Shown here one piece after another: positions 1-13,700 of a stretch of 64,000 bases of DNA (the first letter of the stretch is position 1; every line of letters begins with the position of its first letter). Both the position numbers and the translations under genes were made by a program. The notes under the pieces were generated by a model, which ran no database searches, had not been told where the DNA came from, and was given only the letters and a program-made list of their open reading frames with translations. The stretch is from Atherix ibis. Taxonomy: Eukaryota > Arthropoda > Insecta > Diptera > Athericidae. The stretch is from positions 66,192,951-66,256,950 of the forward strand of contig OY282608.1 of the NCBI GenBank assembly GCA_958298945.1, given 5' to 3'.

Positions 1-589
1 TTTATTTGTTTGTTGGTTTGTTGGCTTGTTGGTTTGTTGGTTTGTCGGTTTGTTGGTTTGTTGGTTTGTTGGTTTATTTGTTTGTTAGTTTGTTGGATGG
101 TTGGTTTGTTGGGTTGTTGGCTTGTTGGTTTGTTGGTTTGTTGGTTTGTTGGCTTGTTGGTTTGTTGGTTTGTTTGTTTTTTGGTTTGTTGGTTTATTTG
201 TTTGTTGGTTTGTTGGCTTGTTGGTTTGTTGGTTTGTTTTTGTTGGCTTGTTGGTTTGTTGGTTTGTTGGCTTGTTGGCTTGGTGGTTTGTTGGTTTGTT
301 GGTTTGTCGGCTTGTTGGCTTGTTGGTTTTTTGGTTTGTTGGTTTTCTGGTTTGTTGTATTATCGGTTTGTTGGTTTGTTGGTTTGTTGGTTTATTTGTT
401 TGTTGGTTTGTTGGCTTGTTGGTTTGTTGGTTTGTCGGTTTGTTGGGTTGTTGGTTTGTTGGTTAATTTGTTTGTTAGTTTGTTGGATTGTTGGTTTGTT
501 GGTTTGTTGGCTTGTTGGCTTGTTGGTTTGTTAATTTGTTGGTTTGTTGGTTTGTTGGTTTGTTGGCTTGTTGGCTTGTTGGTTTGTTG

Positions 590-3500
590 GTTTGTTGACT
601 TTTTGGGTTGTTGGTTTGTTTGTTTTTTGGTTTGTTGGTTTATTTGTTTGTTGGTTTGTTGGATTGTTGGTTTGTTGGTTTTTTGGTTTGTTGGTTTGTT
701 GGTTTGTTGGTTTGTTGGTTTGTTGGTTTATTTGTTTGTTAGTTTGTTGGATTGTTGGTTTGTTGGTTTGTTGGCTTATTGGCTTGTTGGTTTGTTGGTT
801 TGTTGGTTTGTTGGTTTGTTGGTTTGTTGGTTTGTTGGTTTGTTGGTTTGTTGGTTTGTTGGTTTGTTGGCTTATTGGTTTGTTGGTTTGTTGGTTTGTT
901 GGTTTGTTGGTTTGTTGGCTTGTTGGCTTGTTGGTTTGTTGGTTTGTTGGTTTTTTGGCTTGTTGGTTTGTTGGTTTGTATGTTTTTTGGTTTGTTGGTT
1001 TATTTGTTTGTTGGTTTGTTGGCTTGTTGGTTTGTTGGTTTGTTGGTTTGTTGGCTTGTTGGTTTGTTGGTTTATTTGTTTTTTGGTTTGTTGGTTTATT
1101 TGTTTGTTGGTTTGTTGGCTTGTTGGTTTGTTGGTTTGTTGGTTTGTTGGCTTGTTGGTTTGTTGGTTTGTTGGTTTGTTGGCTTGTTGGTTTGTTGGTT
1201 TTTTGGTTTGTTGGTTTGTCGGTTTGTTGGTTTGTTGGTTTGTTGGTTTATTTGTTTGTTGGTTTGTTGGCTTATTGGTTTGTTGGTTTGTTGGTTTGTT
1301 GGTTTGTTAGTTTCATTTGTTAATTTTTTGGTTTGTTGGTTTGTTGGTTTGTTGGTTTGTTGGCTTGTTGGTTTGTTGGTTTGTTGGTTTGTTGGTTTGT
1401 TGGTTTGTTGGCTTGTTGGCTTGTTGGTTTGTTGGTTTGTTGGCTTGTTGGTTTGTTGGTTTGTTTGTTTTTTGGTTTGTTGGTTTATTTGTTTGTTGGT
1501 TTATTTGTTTGTTAGTTTGTTGGATTGTTGGTTTGTTGGTTTGTTGGCTTGTTGGCTTGTTGGTTTGTTGGTTTGTTGGTTTGTTGGTTTGTTGGCTTGT
1601 TGGTTTGTTGGTTTGTTGGTTTGTTGGCTTGTTGGTTTGTTGGTTTGTTGGTTTGTTGATTTGTTGGTTTGTTGGCTTGTTGGCTTGTTGGTTTGGTGTT
1701 TGTTGGCTTGTTGGTTTGTTGGTTTGTTTGTTTTTTGGTTTGTTGGTTTATTTGTTTGTTGGTTTGTTGGCTTGTTGGCTTGTTGGCTTGTTGGTTTGTT
1801 GGTTTGTTGGCTTGTTGGTTTGTCGGTTTGTTTGTTTTTTGGTTTGTTGGTTTATTTGTTTGTTGGTTTGTTGGTTTGTTGGTTTTTTGGTTTGTTGGTT
1901 TTCTGGTTTGTTGTATTATCGGTTTGTTGGTTTGTTGGTTTGTTGGTTTATTTGTTTGTTGGTTTGTTGGCTTGTTGGTTTGTTGGTTTGTCGGTTTGTT
2001 GGGTTGTTGGTTTGTTGGTTAATTTGTTTGTTAGTTTGTTGGATTGTTGGTTTGTTGGTTTGTTGGCTTGTTGGCTTGTTGGTTTGTTAATTTGTTGGTT
2101 TGTTGGTTTGTTGGTTTGTTGGCTTGTTGGCTTGTTGGTTTGTTGGTTTGTTGACTTTTTGGTTTGTTGGTTTGTTTGTTTTTTGGTTTGTTGGTTTATT
2201 TGTTTGTTGGTTTGTTGGATTGTTGGTTTGTTGGTTTTTTGGTTTGTTGGTTTGTTGGTTTGTTGGTTTGTTGGTTTGTTGGTTTATTTGTTTGTTAGTT
2301 TGTTGGATTGTTGGTTTGTTGGTTTGTTGGCTTATTGGCTTGTTGGTTTGTTGGTTTGTTGGTTTGTTGGTTTGTTGGTTTGTTGGTTTGTTGGTTTGTT
2401 GGTTTGTTGGTTTGTTGGTTTGTTGGCTTATTGGTTTGTTGGTTTGTTGGTTTGTTGGTTTGTTGGTTTGTTGGCTTGTTGGCTTGTTGGTTTGTTGGTT
2501 TGTTGGTTTTTTGGCTTGTTGGTTTGTTGGTTTGTATGTTTTTTGGTTTGTTGGTTTATTTGTTTGTTGGTTTGTTGGCTTGTTGGTTTGTTGGTTTGTT
2601 GGTTTGTTGGCTTGTTGGCTTGTTGGTTTGTTGGTTTGTTGGCTTGTTGGCTTGTTGGCTTGTTGGTTTGTTGGTTTGTTGGCTTGTTGGCTTGTTGGTT
2701 TGTTGGTTTGTTGGTTTTTTGGTTTGTTGGTTTGTCGGTTTGTTGGTTTGTTGGTTTGTTTGTTTATTTGTTTGTTGGTTTGTTAGCTTGTTGGTTTGTT
2801 GGTTTGTTGGTTTGTTGGTTTGTTGGTTTGTTGGTTTGTTGGTTTTGTTTGTTGGTTTTTTGGTTTGTTGGTTTGTTGGTTTGTTGGTTTATTTGTTTGG
2901 TGGTTTTTTGGTTTGTTGGTTTGTTGGTTTGTTGGTTTTGTTTGTTGGTTTATTGGTTTGTTGGTTTGTTGGCTTGTTGGTTTTTTGGTTTGTTGGCTTG
3001 TTGGCTTGTTGGTTTGTTGGTTTGTTGGTTTGTTCGTTTGTTGGCTTGTTGGTTTGTTGGTTTGTTGGTTTGTTGGTTTGTTGGTTTGTTGGTTTGTTGG
3101 TTTGTTGGTTTGTTGGCTTGTTGGCTTGTTGGTTTGTTGGTTTGTTGGCTTTTTGGTTTGTTGGTTTGTTGGCTTGTTGGCTTGTTGCTTTGTTGGTTTG
3201 CTGGTTTGTTGGATTGTTGGCTTGTTGGTTTGTTAGTTTGTTGGCTTTTTGGTTACTTGGTTTGTTGGTTTGTTGGTTTGTTGGCTTGTTGGTTTGTTGG
3301 TTTGTTGGTTTGTTGGCTTGTTGGTTTGTTGGTTTGATGGTTTGTTGGTTTGTTGGTTTGTTGGCTTGTTGGCTTGTTGGTTTTTTGGTTTGTTGGCTTG
3401 TTGGTTTGTTGGTTTGTTGGTTTTTTGGTTTGTTGGTTTATTTGTTTGTTGGTTTGTTGGCTTGTTGGTTTGTTGATTTGTTGGTTTGTTGGCTGGTTGG

Positions 3501-6500
3501 TTTGTTGGTTTGTTGGTTTGTTGGTTTGTTGGTTTGTTGGTTTTGTTTGTTGGTTTTTTGGTTTGTTCGTTTGTTGGCTTATTGGTTCATTGGTTTGTTG
3601 GCTTGTTGGCTTGTTGGTTTGTTGGTTTGTTGGTTTGTTGGTTTGTTGGCTTGTTGGTTTGTTATTTTGTTGGCTTGTTGGTTTGTTGGTTTGTTGGTTT
3701 GTCGGCTTGTTGGCTTGTTGGTTTGTTGGTTTGTTGACTTTTTGGTTTGTTGGTTTGTTTGTTTTTTGGTTTGTTGGTTTATTTGTTTGTTGGTTTGTTG
3801 GATTGTTGGTTTGTTGGTTTTTTGGTTTGTTGGTTTGTTGGTTTGTTGGTTTGTTGGTTTGTTGGTTTATTTGTTTGTTAGTTTGTTGGATTGTTGGTTT
3901 GTTGGTTTGTTGGCTTATTGGCTTGTTGGTTTGTTGGTTTGTTGGTTTGTTGGTTTGTTGGTTTGTTGGTTTGTTGGTTTGTTGGTTTGTTGGTTTGTTG
4001 GTTTGTTGGTTTGTTGGCTTATTGGTTTGTTGGTTTGTTGGTTTGTTGGTTTGTTGGTTTGTTGGCTTGTTGGCTTGTTGGTTTGTTGGTTTGTTGGTTT
4101 TTTGGCTTGTTGGTTTGTTGGTTTGTATGTTTTTTGGTTTGTTGGTTTATTTGTTTGTTGGTTTGTTGGCTTGTTGGTTTGTTGGTTTGTTGGTTTGTTG
4201 GCTTGTTGGTTTGTTGGTTTATTTGTTTTTTGGTTTGTTGGTTTATTTGTTTGTTGGTTTGTTGGCTTGTTGGTTTGTTGGTTTGTTGGTTTGTTGGCTT
4301 GTTGGTTTGTTGGTTTGTTGGTTTGTTGGCTTGTTGGTTTGTTGGTTTTTTGGTTTGTTGGTTTGTCGGTTTGTTGGTTTGTTGGTTTGTTGGTTTATTT
4401 GCTTGTGGGTTTGTTGGCTTATTGGTTTGTTGGTTTGTTGGTTTGTTGGTTTGTTAGTTTCATTTGTTAATTTTTTGGTTTGTTGGTTTGTTGGTTTGTT
4501 GGTTTGTTGGCTTGTTGGTTTGTTGGTTTGTTGGTTTGTTGGTTTGTTGGTTTGTTGGCTTGTTGGCTTGTTGGTTTGTTGGTTTGTTGGCTTGTTGGTT
4601 TGTTGGTTTGTTTGTTTTTTGGTTTGTTGGTTTATTTGTTTGTTGGTTTATTTGTTTGTTAGTTTGTTGGATTGTTGGTTTGTTGGTTTGTTGGCTTGTT
4701 GGCTTGTTGGTTTGTTGGTTTGTTGGTTTGTTGGTTTGTTGGCTTGTTGGTTTGTTGGTTTGTTGGTTTGTTGGCTTGTTGGTTTGTTGGTTTGTTGGTT
4801 TGTTGATTTGTTGGTTTGTTGGCTTGTTGGCTTGTTGGTTTGGTGTTTGTTGGCTTGTTGGTTTGTTGGTTTGTTTGTTTTTTGGTTTGTTGGTTTATTT
4901 GTTTGTTGGTTTGTTGGCTTGTTGGCTTGTTGGCTTGTTGGTTTGTTGGTTTGTTGGCTTGTTGGTTTGTCGGTTTGTTTGTTTTTTGGTTTGTTGGTTT
5001 ATTTGTTTGTTGGTTTGTTGGTTTGTTGGTTTTTTGGTTTGTTGGTTTTCTGGTTTGTTGTATTATCGGTTTGTTGGTTTGTTGGTTTGTTGGTTTATTT
5101 GTTTGTTGGTTTGTTGGCTTGTTGGTTTGTTGGTTTGTCGGTTTGTTGGGTTGTTGGTTTGTTGGTTAATTTGTTTGTTAGTTTGTTGGATTGTTGGTTT
5201 GTTGGTTTGTTGGCTTGTTGGCTTGTTGGTTTGTTAATTTGTTGGTTTGTTGGTTTGTTGGTTTGTTGGCTTGTTGGCTTGTTGGTTTGTTGGTTTGTTG
5301 ACTTTTTGGTTTGTTTGTTTTTTGGTTTGTTGGTTTATTTGTTTGTTGGTTTGTTGGATTGTTGGTTTGTTGGTTTTTTGGTTTGTTGGTTTGTTGGTTT
5401 GTTGGTTTGTTGGTTTGTTGGTTTATTTGTTTGTTAGTTTGTTGGATTGTTGGTTTGTTGGTTTGTTGGCTTATTGGCTTGTTGGTTTGTTGGTTTGTTG
5501 GTTTGTTGGTTTGTTGGTTTGTTGGTTTGTTGGTTTGTTGGTTTGTTGGTTTGTTGGTTTGTTGGCTTATTGGTTTGTTGGTTTGTTGGTTTGTTGGTTT
5601 GTTGGTTTGTTGGCTTGTTGGCTTGTTGGTTTGTTGGTTTGTTGGTTTTTTGGCTTGTTGGTTTGTTGGTTTGTATGTTTTTTGGTTTGTTGGTTTATTT
5701 GTTTGTTGGTTTGTTGGCTTGTTGGTTTGTTGGTTTGTTGGTTTGTTGGCTTGTTGGCTTGTTGGTTTGTTGGTTTGTTGGCTTGTTGGCTTGTTGGCTT
5801 GTTGGTTTGTTGGTTTGTTGGCTTGTTGGCTTGTTGGTTTGTTGGTTTGTTGGTTTTTTGGTTTGTTGGTTTGTCGGTTTGTTGGTTTGTTGGTTTGTTT
5901 GTTTATTTGTTTGTTGGTTTGTTAGCTTGTTGGTTTGTTGGTTTGTTGGTTTGTTGGTTTGTTGGTTTGTTGGTTTGTTGGTTTGTTGGTTTTGTTTGTT
6001 GGTTTTTTGGTTTGTTGGTTTGTTGGTTTGTTGGTTTATTTGTTTGGTGGTTTTTTGGTTTGTTGGTTTGTTGGTTTGTTGGTTTGTTGGTTTTGTTTGT
6101 TGGTTTATTGGTTTGTTGGTTTGTTGGCTTGTTGGTTTTTTGGTTTGTTGGCTTGTTGGCTTGTTGGTTTGTTGGTTTGTTGGTTTGTTCGTTTGTTGGC
6201 TTGTTGGTTTGTTGGTTTGTTGGTTTGTTGGTTTGTTGGTTTGTTGGTTTGTTGGTTTGTTGGTTTGTTGGCTTGTTGGCTTGTTGGTTTGTTGGTTTGT
6301 TGGCTTTTTGGTTTGTTGGTTTGTTGGCTTGTTGGCTTGTTGCTTTGTTGGTTTGCTGGTTTGTTGGATTGTTGGCTTGTTGGTTTGTTAGTTTGTTGGC
6401 TTTTTGGTTACTTGGTTTGTTGGTTTGTTGGTTTGTTGGCTTGTTGGTTTGTTGGTTTGTTGGTTTGTTGGCTTGTTGGTTTGTTGGTTTGATGGTTTGT

Positions 6501-6890
6501 TGGTTTGTTGGTTTGTTGGCTTGTTGGCTTGTTGGTTTTTTGGTTTGTTGGCTTGTTGGTTTGTTGGTTTGTTGGTTTTTTGGTTTGTTGGTTTATTTGT
6601 TTGTTGGTTTGTTGGCTTGTTGGTTTGTTGATTTGTTGGTTTGTTGGCTGGTTGGTTTGTTGGTTTGTTGGTTTGTTGGTTTGTTGGTTTGTTGGTTTTG
6701 TTTGTTGGTTTTTTGGTTTGTTCGTTTGTTGGCTTATTGGTTCATTGGTTTGTTGGCTTGTTGGCTTGTTGGTTTGTTGGTTTGTTGGTTTGTTGGTTTG
6801 TTGGCTTGTTGGTTTGTTATTTTGTTGGCTTGTTGGTTTGTTGGTTTGTTGGTTTGTCGGCTTGTTGGCTTGTTGGTTTGTTGGTTTGTT
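590..6890 (+). repeat. Higher-order tandem duplication, about 3.15 kb, two copies
   Basis: Two copies of a block of about 3.15 kb lie side by side, roughly 590-3,737 and 3,737-6,890. Rare marker variants recur at matching offsets: TATTATC at 1,914 and 5,061 (3,147 bp apart), a GTTGAC marker with its A at 598 and 3,737 (3,139) and at 2,154 and 5,301 (3,147), and GGTTACTTGG at 3,251 and 6,406 (3,155). The offsets differ by multiples of 8, which means single octamers were gained or lost after duplication. The first copy also contains an older internal repeat at a 1,556-bp offset (TATTATC at 358 and 1,914; GTTGAC at 598 and 2,154), covering about 300-1,060 against 1,860-2,620. Outer boundaries are approximate. 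Confidence 0.9.
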
Positions 6891-7654
6891 GGCTTGTTGG
6901 TTTGTTGGTTTGTTGGCTTGTTGGCTTGTTGCTTTGTTGGTTTGTTGGTTTGTTGGCTTATTGGCTTGTTGGTTTGTTAGTTTGTTGGCTTTTTGGTTAC
7001 TTGGTTTGTTGGTTTGTTGGTTTGTTGGCTTGTTGGTTTGTTGGTTTGTTGGTTTGTTGGCTTGTTGGTTTGTTGGTTTGTTGGTTTGTTGGTTTGTTGG
7101 TTTGTTGGATTGTTGGCTTGTTGGTTTGTTGGTTTGTTGGCTTGTTGGTTTATTGATTTGTTTGTTTTTTGGTTTGTTGGTTTATTTGTTTGTTCGTCTG
7201 TTGGCTTGTTGGTTTGTTGATTTGTTTGTTTTTTGGTTTGTTAGTTTATTTCTTTGTTGGTTTATTTGTTTGTTAGTTTGTTGGATTGTTGGTTTGTTGG
7301 TTTGTTGGCTTGTTGGCTTGTTGGCTTGTTGGCTTGTTGGTTTGTTGGTTTGTTGGCTTGTTGGCTTGTTGGTTTGTTGGTTTGTTGGTTTTCTGGTTTG
7401 TTAGTTTGTCGGTTTGTTGGTTTGTTGGTTTGTTGGTTTATTTGTTTGTTGGTTTGTTGGCTTGTTGGTTTGTTGGTTTGTTGGTTTGTTGGTTTGTTGG
7501 TTTGTTGGTTTGTTGGTTTGTTGGTTTGGTGGTTTTGTTTGTTGGTTTTTTGGTTTGTTGGTTTGTTGGTTTGTTGGTTTGTTGGCTTGTTGGTTTGTTG
7601 GTTTGTTGGTTTGTTGGTTTGTTGGTTTGTTGGTTTGTTGGCTTGTTGGTTTTG

Positions 7655-7769
7655 TTTTTTTTTTTTTTGGTTTGTTGGTTTGTTGGCTTGTTGGTTTGTT
7701 GGTTTGTTGGTTTGTTGGTTTGTTGGTTTGTTGGTTTGTTGGCTTGTTGGTTTTGTTTTTTTTTTTTTT
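7655..7769 (+). repeat. Two T14 tracts in the octamer array
   Basis: Runs of 14 T occupy 7,655-7,668 and 7,756-7,769, each directly after GGTTTTG. They are the first of nine such tracts. The others are at 9,659, 10,901 (16 T, with the preceding G also lost), 12,569, 15,296, 17,138, 20,204 and 35,012. From the GG of GGTTTTG to the next GG is 21 bp. That is the same spacing as in the non-homopolymer block GGTTTTGTTTGTT + GGTTTTTT seen at 2,841-2,861 and 3,539-3,559. The tracts therefore look like G-to-T derivatives of that block and not like inserted poly(A) tails. Confidence 0.9.
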
Positions 7770-10700
7770 GGTTTGTTGGTTTGTTGGTTTGTTGGTTTGT
7801 TGGTTTGTTGGTTTGTTGGTTTCTTGGTTTGTTGGTTTTTTGGTTTGTTGGTTTATTTGTTAATTGGTTTGTTGGCTTGTTGGTTTGTTGGTTTGCTGGT
7901 TTGTTGGCTTGTTGGTTTGTTGGTTTGTTGGTTTGTTGGCTTGTTGGTTTGTTGGTTTGTTGGCTTGTTGGATTGTTGGTTTGTTGGTTTATTGGTTTTT
8001 TGGTTTGTTGGTTTGTTGGCTTGTTGGCTTGTTGGTTTGTTGGTTTGTTGGCTTGTTGGTTTGTTGGTTTGCTGGTTTGTTGGTTTGTTGGTTTGTTGGC
8101 TTGTTGGCTTGTTGGTTTGTTGGTTTGTTGGCTAGTTGGTTTGTTGGTTTGTTTGTTTTTTGGTTTGTTGGTTTATTTGTTTGTTGGTTTGTTGGCTTGT
8201 TGGTTTGTAGGTTTGTTGGTTTGTTGGCTTGTTGGTTTGTTGGTTTGTTGGCTTGTTGGTTTGTTGGTTTGTTGGCTTGTTGGCTTGTTGGTTTGTTGGT
8301 TTGTTGGTTTTTTGGGTCGTTGGTTTGTCGATTTGTTATTTTGTTGGTTTGTTGGTTTGTTGGTTTATTTGTTTGTTGGTTTGTTGGCTTGTTGGTTTGT
8401 TGGTTTGTTGGTTTGTTGGTTTGTTGGTTTGTTGGTTTGTTGGTTTGTTTGTTTTGTTTGTTGGTTTTTTGGTTTGTTGGTTTGTTGGCTTGTTGGCTTG
8501 TTGGTTTGTTGGTTTGTTGGTTTGTTGGTTTGTTGGTTTGTTGGCTTGTTGGCTTGTTGGTTTGTTTGTTTTTTGGTTTGTTGGTTTATTTCTTTGTTGG
8601 TTTATTTGTTTGTTAGTTTGTTGGATTGTTGGTTTGTTGGTTTGTTGGCTTGTTGGCTTGTTGCTTTGTTGGTTTGTTGGTTTGTTGGCTTATTGGCTTG
8701 TTGGTTTGTTAGTTTGTTGGCTTTTTGGTTACTTGGTTTGTTGGTTTGTTGGTTTGTTGGCTTGTTGGTTTGTTGGTTTGTTGGTTTGTTGGCTTGTTGG
8801 TTTGTTGGTTTGTTGGTTTGTTGGTTTGTTGGTTTGTTGGCTTGTTGGCTTGTTGGTTTGTTGGTTTGTTGGCTTGTTGGTTTATTGGTTTGTTTGTTTT
8901 TTGGTTTGTTGGTTTATTTGTTTGTTCGTCTGTTGGCTTGTTGGTTTGTTGATTTGTTTGTTTTTTGGTTTGTTGGTTTGTTGGTTTGTTGGCTTGTTGG
9001 CTTGTTGGTTTGTTGGTTTGTTGGTTTGTTGGTTTGTTGGTTTGTTGGCGTGTTGGTTTGTTGGTTTATTTGTTTGTTAGTTTGTTGGATTGTTGGTTTG
9101 TTGGTTTGTTGGCTTGTTGGCTTGTTGGTTTGTTGGTTTGTTGGTTTGTTGGTTTGTTGGTTTGTTGGCGTGTTGGTTTGTTGGTTTGTTGGTTTGTTGG
9201 TTTGTTGGTTTTTTGGTTTGTTGGTTTGTTGGTTTGTTGGCTTGTTGGCTTGTTGGTTTGTTGGTTTGTTGGCTTGTTGGCTTGTTGGTTTGTTGGTTTG
9301 TTGGTTTTCTGGTTTGTTAGTTTGTCGGTTTGTTGGTTTGTTGGTTTGTTGGTTTATTTGTTTGTTGGTTTGTTGGCTTGTTGGTTTGTTGGTTTGTTGG
9401 TTTGTTGGTTTGTTGGTTGGTTGGTTTGTTGGTTTGGTGGTTTTGTTTGTTGGTTTTTTGGTTTGTTGGTTTGTTGGTTTGTTGGTTTGTTGGTTTGTTG
9501 GTTTGTTGGTTTTTTGGTTTGTTGGTTTATTTGTTTGTTGGTTTGTTCGCTTGTTGGTTTGTTGGTTTGTTGGTTTATTTGTTTGTTGGTTTGTTGGCTT
9601 GTTGGTTTGTTGGTTTGTTGGTTTGTTGGTTTGTTGGTTTGTTGGCTTGTTGGTTTTGTTTTTTTTTTTTTTGGTTTGTTGGTTTGTTGGTTTGTTGGTT
9701 TGTTGGTTTGTTGGTTTGCTGGTTTGTTGGCTTGTTGGTTTATTGGTTTGTTGGTTTGTTGGCTTGTTGGTTTGTTGATTTGTTGGCTTGTTGGATTGTT
9801 GGTTTGTTGGTTTGTTGGTTTTTTGGTTTGTTGGTTTGTTGGCTTGTTGGTTTGTTGGTTTGTTGGTTTGTTGGCTTGTTGGTTTGTTGGTTTGCTGGTT
9901 TGTTGGTTTGTTGGTTTGTTGGCTTGTTGGCTTGTTGGTTTGTTGGTTTGTTGGCTAGTTAGTTTGTTGGTTTGTTTGTTTTTTGGTTTGTTGGTTTATT
10001 TGTTTGTTGGTTTGTTGGCTTGTTGGTTTGTTGGTTTGTTGGTTTGTTGGCTTGTTGGTTTGTTGATTTGTTGGCTTGTTGGTTTGTTGGTTTGTTGGCT
10101 TGTTGGCTTGTTGGTTTGTTGGTTTGTTGGTTTTTTGGGTTGTTGGTTTGTCGATTTGTTGGTTTGTTGGTTTGTTGGTTTGTTGGTTTATTTGTTTGTT
10201 GGTTTGTTGGCTTGTTGGTTTGTTGGTTTGTTGGTTTGTTGGTTTGTTGGTTTGTTGGTTTTGTTTGTTGGTTTTTTGGTTTGTTGGTTTGTTGGCTTGT
10301 TGGCTTGTTGGTTTGTTGGTTTGTTGGTTTGTTGGTTTGTTGGTTTGTTGGCTTGTTGGCTTGTTGGTTTGTTGGTTTGTTGGCTTGTTTGTTTGTTGGT
10401 TTGTTTGTTTTTTCGTTTGTTGGTTTATTTCTTTGTTGGTTTATTTGTTTGTTAGTTTGTTGGATTGTTGGTTTGTTGGTTTGTTGGCTTGTTGGCTTGT
10501 TGGTTTGTTGGTTTGTTGGCTTGTTGGTTTGTTGGTTTGTTGGTTAGTTGGCTTGTTGGTTTTTTGGTTTGTTGGTTTGTTGGTTTGTTGGCTTGTTGGC
10601 TTGTTGGTTTGTTGGTTTGTTGGCTTGTTGGCTTGTTGGTTTGTTGGTTTGTTGGTTTTCTGGTTTGTTAGTTTGTCGGTTTGTTGGTTTGTTGGTTTGT

Positions 10701-13700
10701 TGGTTTATTTGTTTGTTGGTTTGTTGGCTTGTTGGTTTGTTGGTTTGTTGGTTTGTTGGTTTGTTGGTTTGTTGGTTTGTTGGTTTGGTGGTTTTGTTTG
10801 TTGGTTTTTTGGTTTGTTGGTTTGTTGGTTTGTTGGTTTGTTGGTTTGTTGGCTTGTTGGTTTGTTGGTTTGTTGGTTTGTTGGTTTGTTGGCTTGTTGG
10901 TTTTTTTTTTTTTTTTGGTTTGTTGGTTTGTTGGCTTGTTGGTTTGTTTGTTTCTTGGTTTGTTGGTTTTTTGGTTTGTTGGTTTGTTTGTTTGTTTGTT
11001 TCTTGGTTTGTTGGTTTTTTGGTTTGTTGGTTTATTTGTTAATTGGTTTGTTGGCTTGTTGGTTTGTTGGTTTGCTGGTTTGTTGGCTTGTTGGTTTGTT
11101 GGTTTGTTGGTTTGTTGGCTTGTTGGTTTGTTGGTTTGTTGGCTTGTTGGATTGTTGGTTTGTTGGTTTGTTGGTTTTTTGGTTTGTTGGTTTGTTGGCT
11201 TGTTGGTTTGTTGGTTTGTTGGTTTGTTGGCTTGTTGGTTTGTTGGTTTGCTGGTTTGTTGGTTTGTTGGTTTGTTGGCTTGTTGGCTTGTTGGTTTGTT
11301 GGTTTGTTGGCTAGTTGGTTTGTTGGTTTGTTTGTTTTTTGGTTTGTTGGTTTATTTGTTTGTTGGTTTGTTGGCTTGTTGGTTTGTTGGTTTGTTGGTT
11401 TGTTGGCTTGTTGGTTTGTTGGTTTGTTGGCTTGTTGGTTTGTTGGTTTGTTGGCTTGTTGGCTTGTTGGTTTGTTGGTTTGTTTGTTTTTTGGGTCGTT
11501 GGTTTGTCGATTTGTTGGTTTGTTGGTTTATTTGTTTGTTGGTTTATTGGCTTGTTGGTTTGTTGGTTTGTTGGTTTGTTGGTTTGTTGGTTTGTTGGTT
11601 TGTTGGTTTGTTGGTTTGTTGGTTTTGTTTGTTGGTTTTTTGGTTTGTTGGTTTGTTGGCTTGTTGGCTTGTTGGTTTGTTGGTTTGTTGGTTTGTTGGT
11701 TTGTTGGTTTGTTGGCTTGTTGGCTTGTTGGTTTGTTGGTTTGTTGGCTTGTTGGTTTGCTGGTTTGTTTGTTTTTTGGTTTGTTGTTTTATTTCTTTGT
11801 TGGTTTATTTGTTTGTTAGTTTGTTGGATTGTTGGTTTGTTGGTTTGTTGGCTTGTTGGCTTGTTGCTTTGTTGGTTTGTTGGTTTGTTGGCTTATTGGC
11901 TTGTTGGTTTGTTAGTTTGTTGGCTTTTTGGTTACTTGGTTTGTTGGTTTGTTGGCTTGTTGGTTTGTTGGTTTGTTGGTTTGTTGGCTTGTTGGTTTGT
12001 TGGTTTGTTGGTTTGTTGGTTTGTTGGTTTGTTGGCTTGTTGGCTTGTTGGTTTGTTGGTTTGTTGGCTTGTTGGTTTATTGGTTTGTTTGTTTTTTGGT
12101 TTGTTGGTTTATTTGTTTGTTCGTCTGTTGGCTTGTTGGTTTGTTGATTTGTTTGTTTTTTGGTTTGTTGGTTTATTTCTTTGTTGGTTTATTTGTTTGT
12201 TAGTTTGTTGGATTGTTGGTTTGTTGGTTTGTTGGCTTGTTGGCTTGTTGGTTTGTTGGTTTGTTGGTTTGTTGGTTTGTTGGTTTGTTGGTTTGTTGGC
12301 GTGTTGGTTTGTTGGTTTGTTGGTTTGTTGGCTTGTTGGTTTTTTGGTTTGTTGGTTTGTTGGTTTGTTGGTTTGTTGGCTTGTTGGCTGGTTGGTTTGT
12401 TGGCTTGTTGGCTTGTTGGTTTGTTGGTTTGTTGGTTTTCTGGTTTGTTAGTTTGTCGGTTTGTTGGTTTGTTGGTTTGTTGGTTTATTTGTTTGTTGGT
12501 TTGTTGGCTTGTTGGTTTGTTGGTTTGTTGGTTTGTTGGTTTGTTGGTTTGTTGGCTTGTTGGTTTTGTTTTTTTTTTTTTTGGTTTGTTGGTTTGTTGG
12601 TTTGTTGGTTTGTTGGTTTGTTGGTTTGTTGGTTTGTTGGTTTGTTGGTTTTTTGGTTTGTTGGTTTATTTGTTAATTGGTTTGTTGGCTTGTTGGTTTG
12701 TTGGTTTGCTGGTTTGTTGGCTTGTTGGTTTGTTGGTTTGTTGGTTTGTTGACTTGTTGGTTTGTTGGTTTGTTGGCTTGTTGGATTGTTGGTTTGTTGG
12801 TTTGTTGGTTTTTTGGTTTGTTGGTTTGTTGGCTTGTTGGTTTGTTGGTTTGTTGGTTTGTTGGCTTGTTGGTTTGTTGGTTTGCTGGTTTGTTGGTTTG
12901 TTGGTTTGTTGGCTTGTTGGCTTGTTGGTTTGTTGGTTTGTTGGCTAGTTGATTTGTTGGTTTGTTTGTTTTTTGGTTTGTTGGTTTATTTGTTTGTTGG
13001 TTTGTTGGCTTGTTGGTTTGTTGGTTTGTTGGTTTGTTGGCTTGTTGGTTTGTTGGTTTGTTGGCTTGTTGGTTTGTTGGTTTGTTGGCTTGTTGGCTTG
13101 TTGGTTTGTTGGTTTGTTGGTTTTTTAGGTTGTTGGTTTGTCGATTTGTTGGTTTGTTGGTTTGTTGGTTTGTTGGTTTATTTGTTTGTTGGTTTGTTGG
13201 CTTGTTGGTTTGTTGGTTTGTTGGTTTGTTGGTTTGTTGGTTTGTTGGTTTGTTGGTTTTGCTTGTTGGTTTTTTGGTTTGTTGGTTTGTTGGCTTGTTG
13301 GCTTGTTGGTTTGTTGGTTTGTTGGTTTGTTGGTTTGTTGGTTTGTTGGCTTGTTGGCTTGTTGGTTTGTTGGTTTGTTGGCTTGTTGGTTTGTTGGTTT
13401 GTTTGTTTTTTGGTTTGTTGGTTTATTTCTTTGTTGGTTTATTTGTTTGTTAGTTTGTTGGATTGTTGGTTTGTTGGTTTGTTGGCTTGTTCGCTTGTTG
13501 GTTTGTTGGTTTGTTGGTTTGTTGGCTTGTTGGTTTGTTGGTTTGTTTGTTTTTTGGTTTGTTGGTTTATTTCTTTGTTGGTTTATTTGTTTGTTAGTTT
13601 GTTGGATTGTTGGTTTGTTGGTTTGTTGGTTTGCTGGCTTGTTGGTTTGTTGGTTTGTTGGCTTGTTGGATTGTTGGTTTGTTGGTTTGTTGGTTTTTTG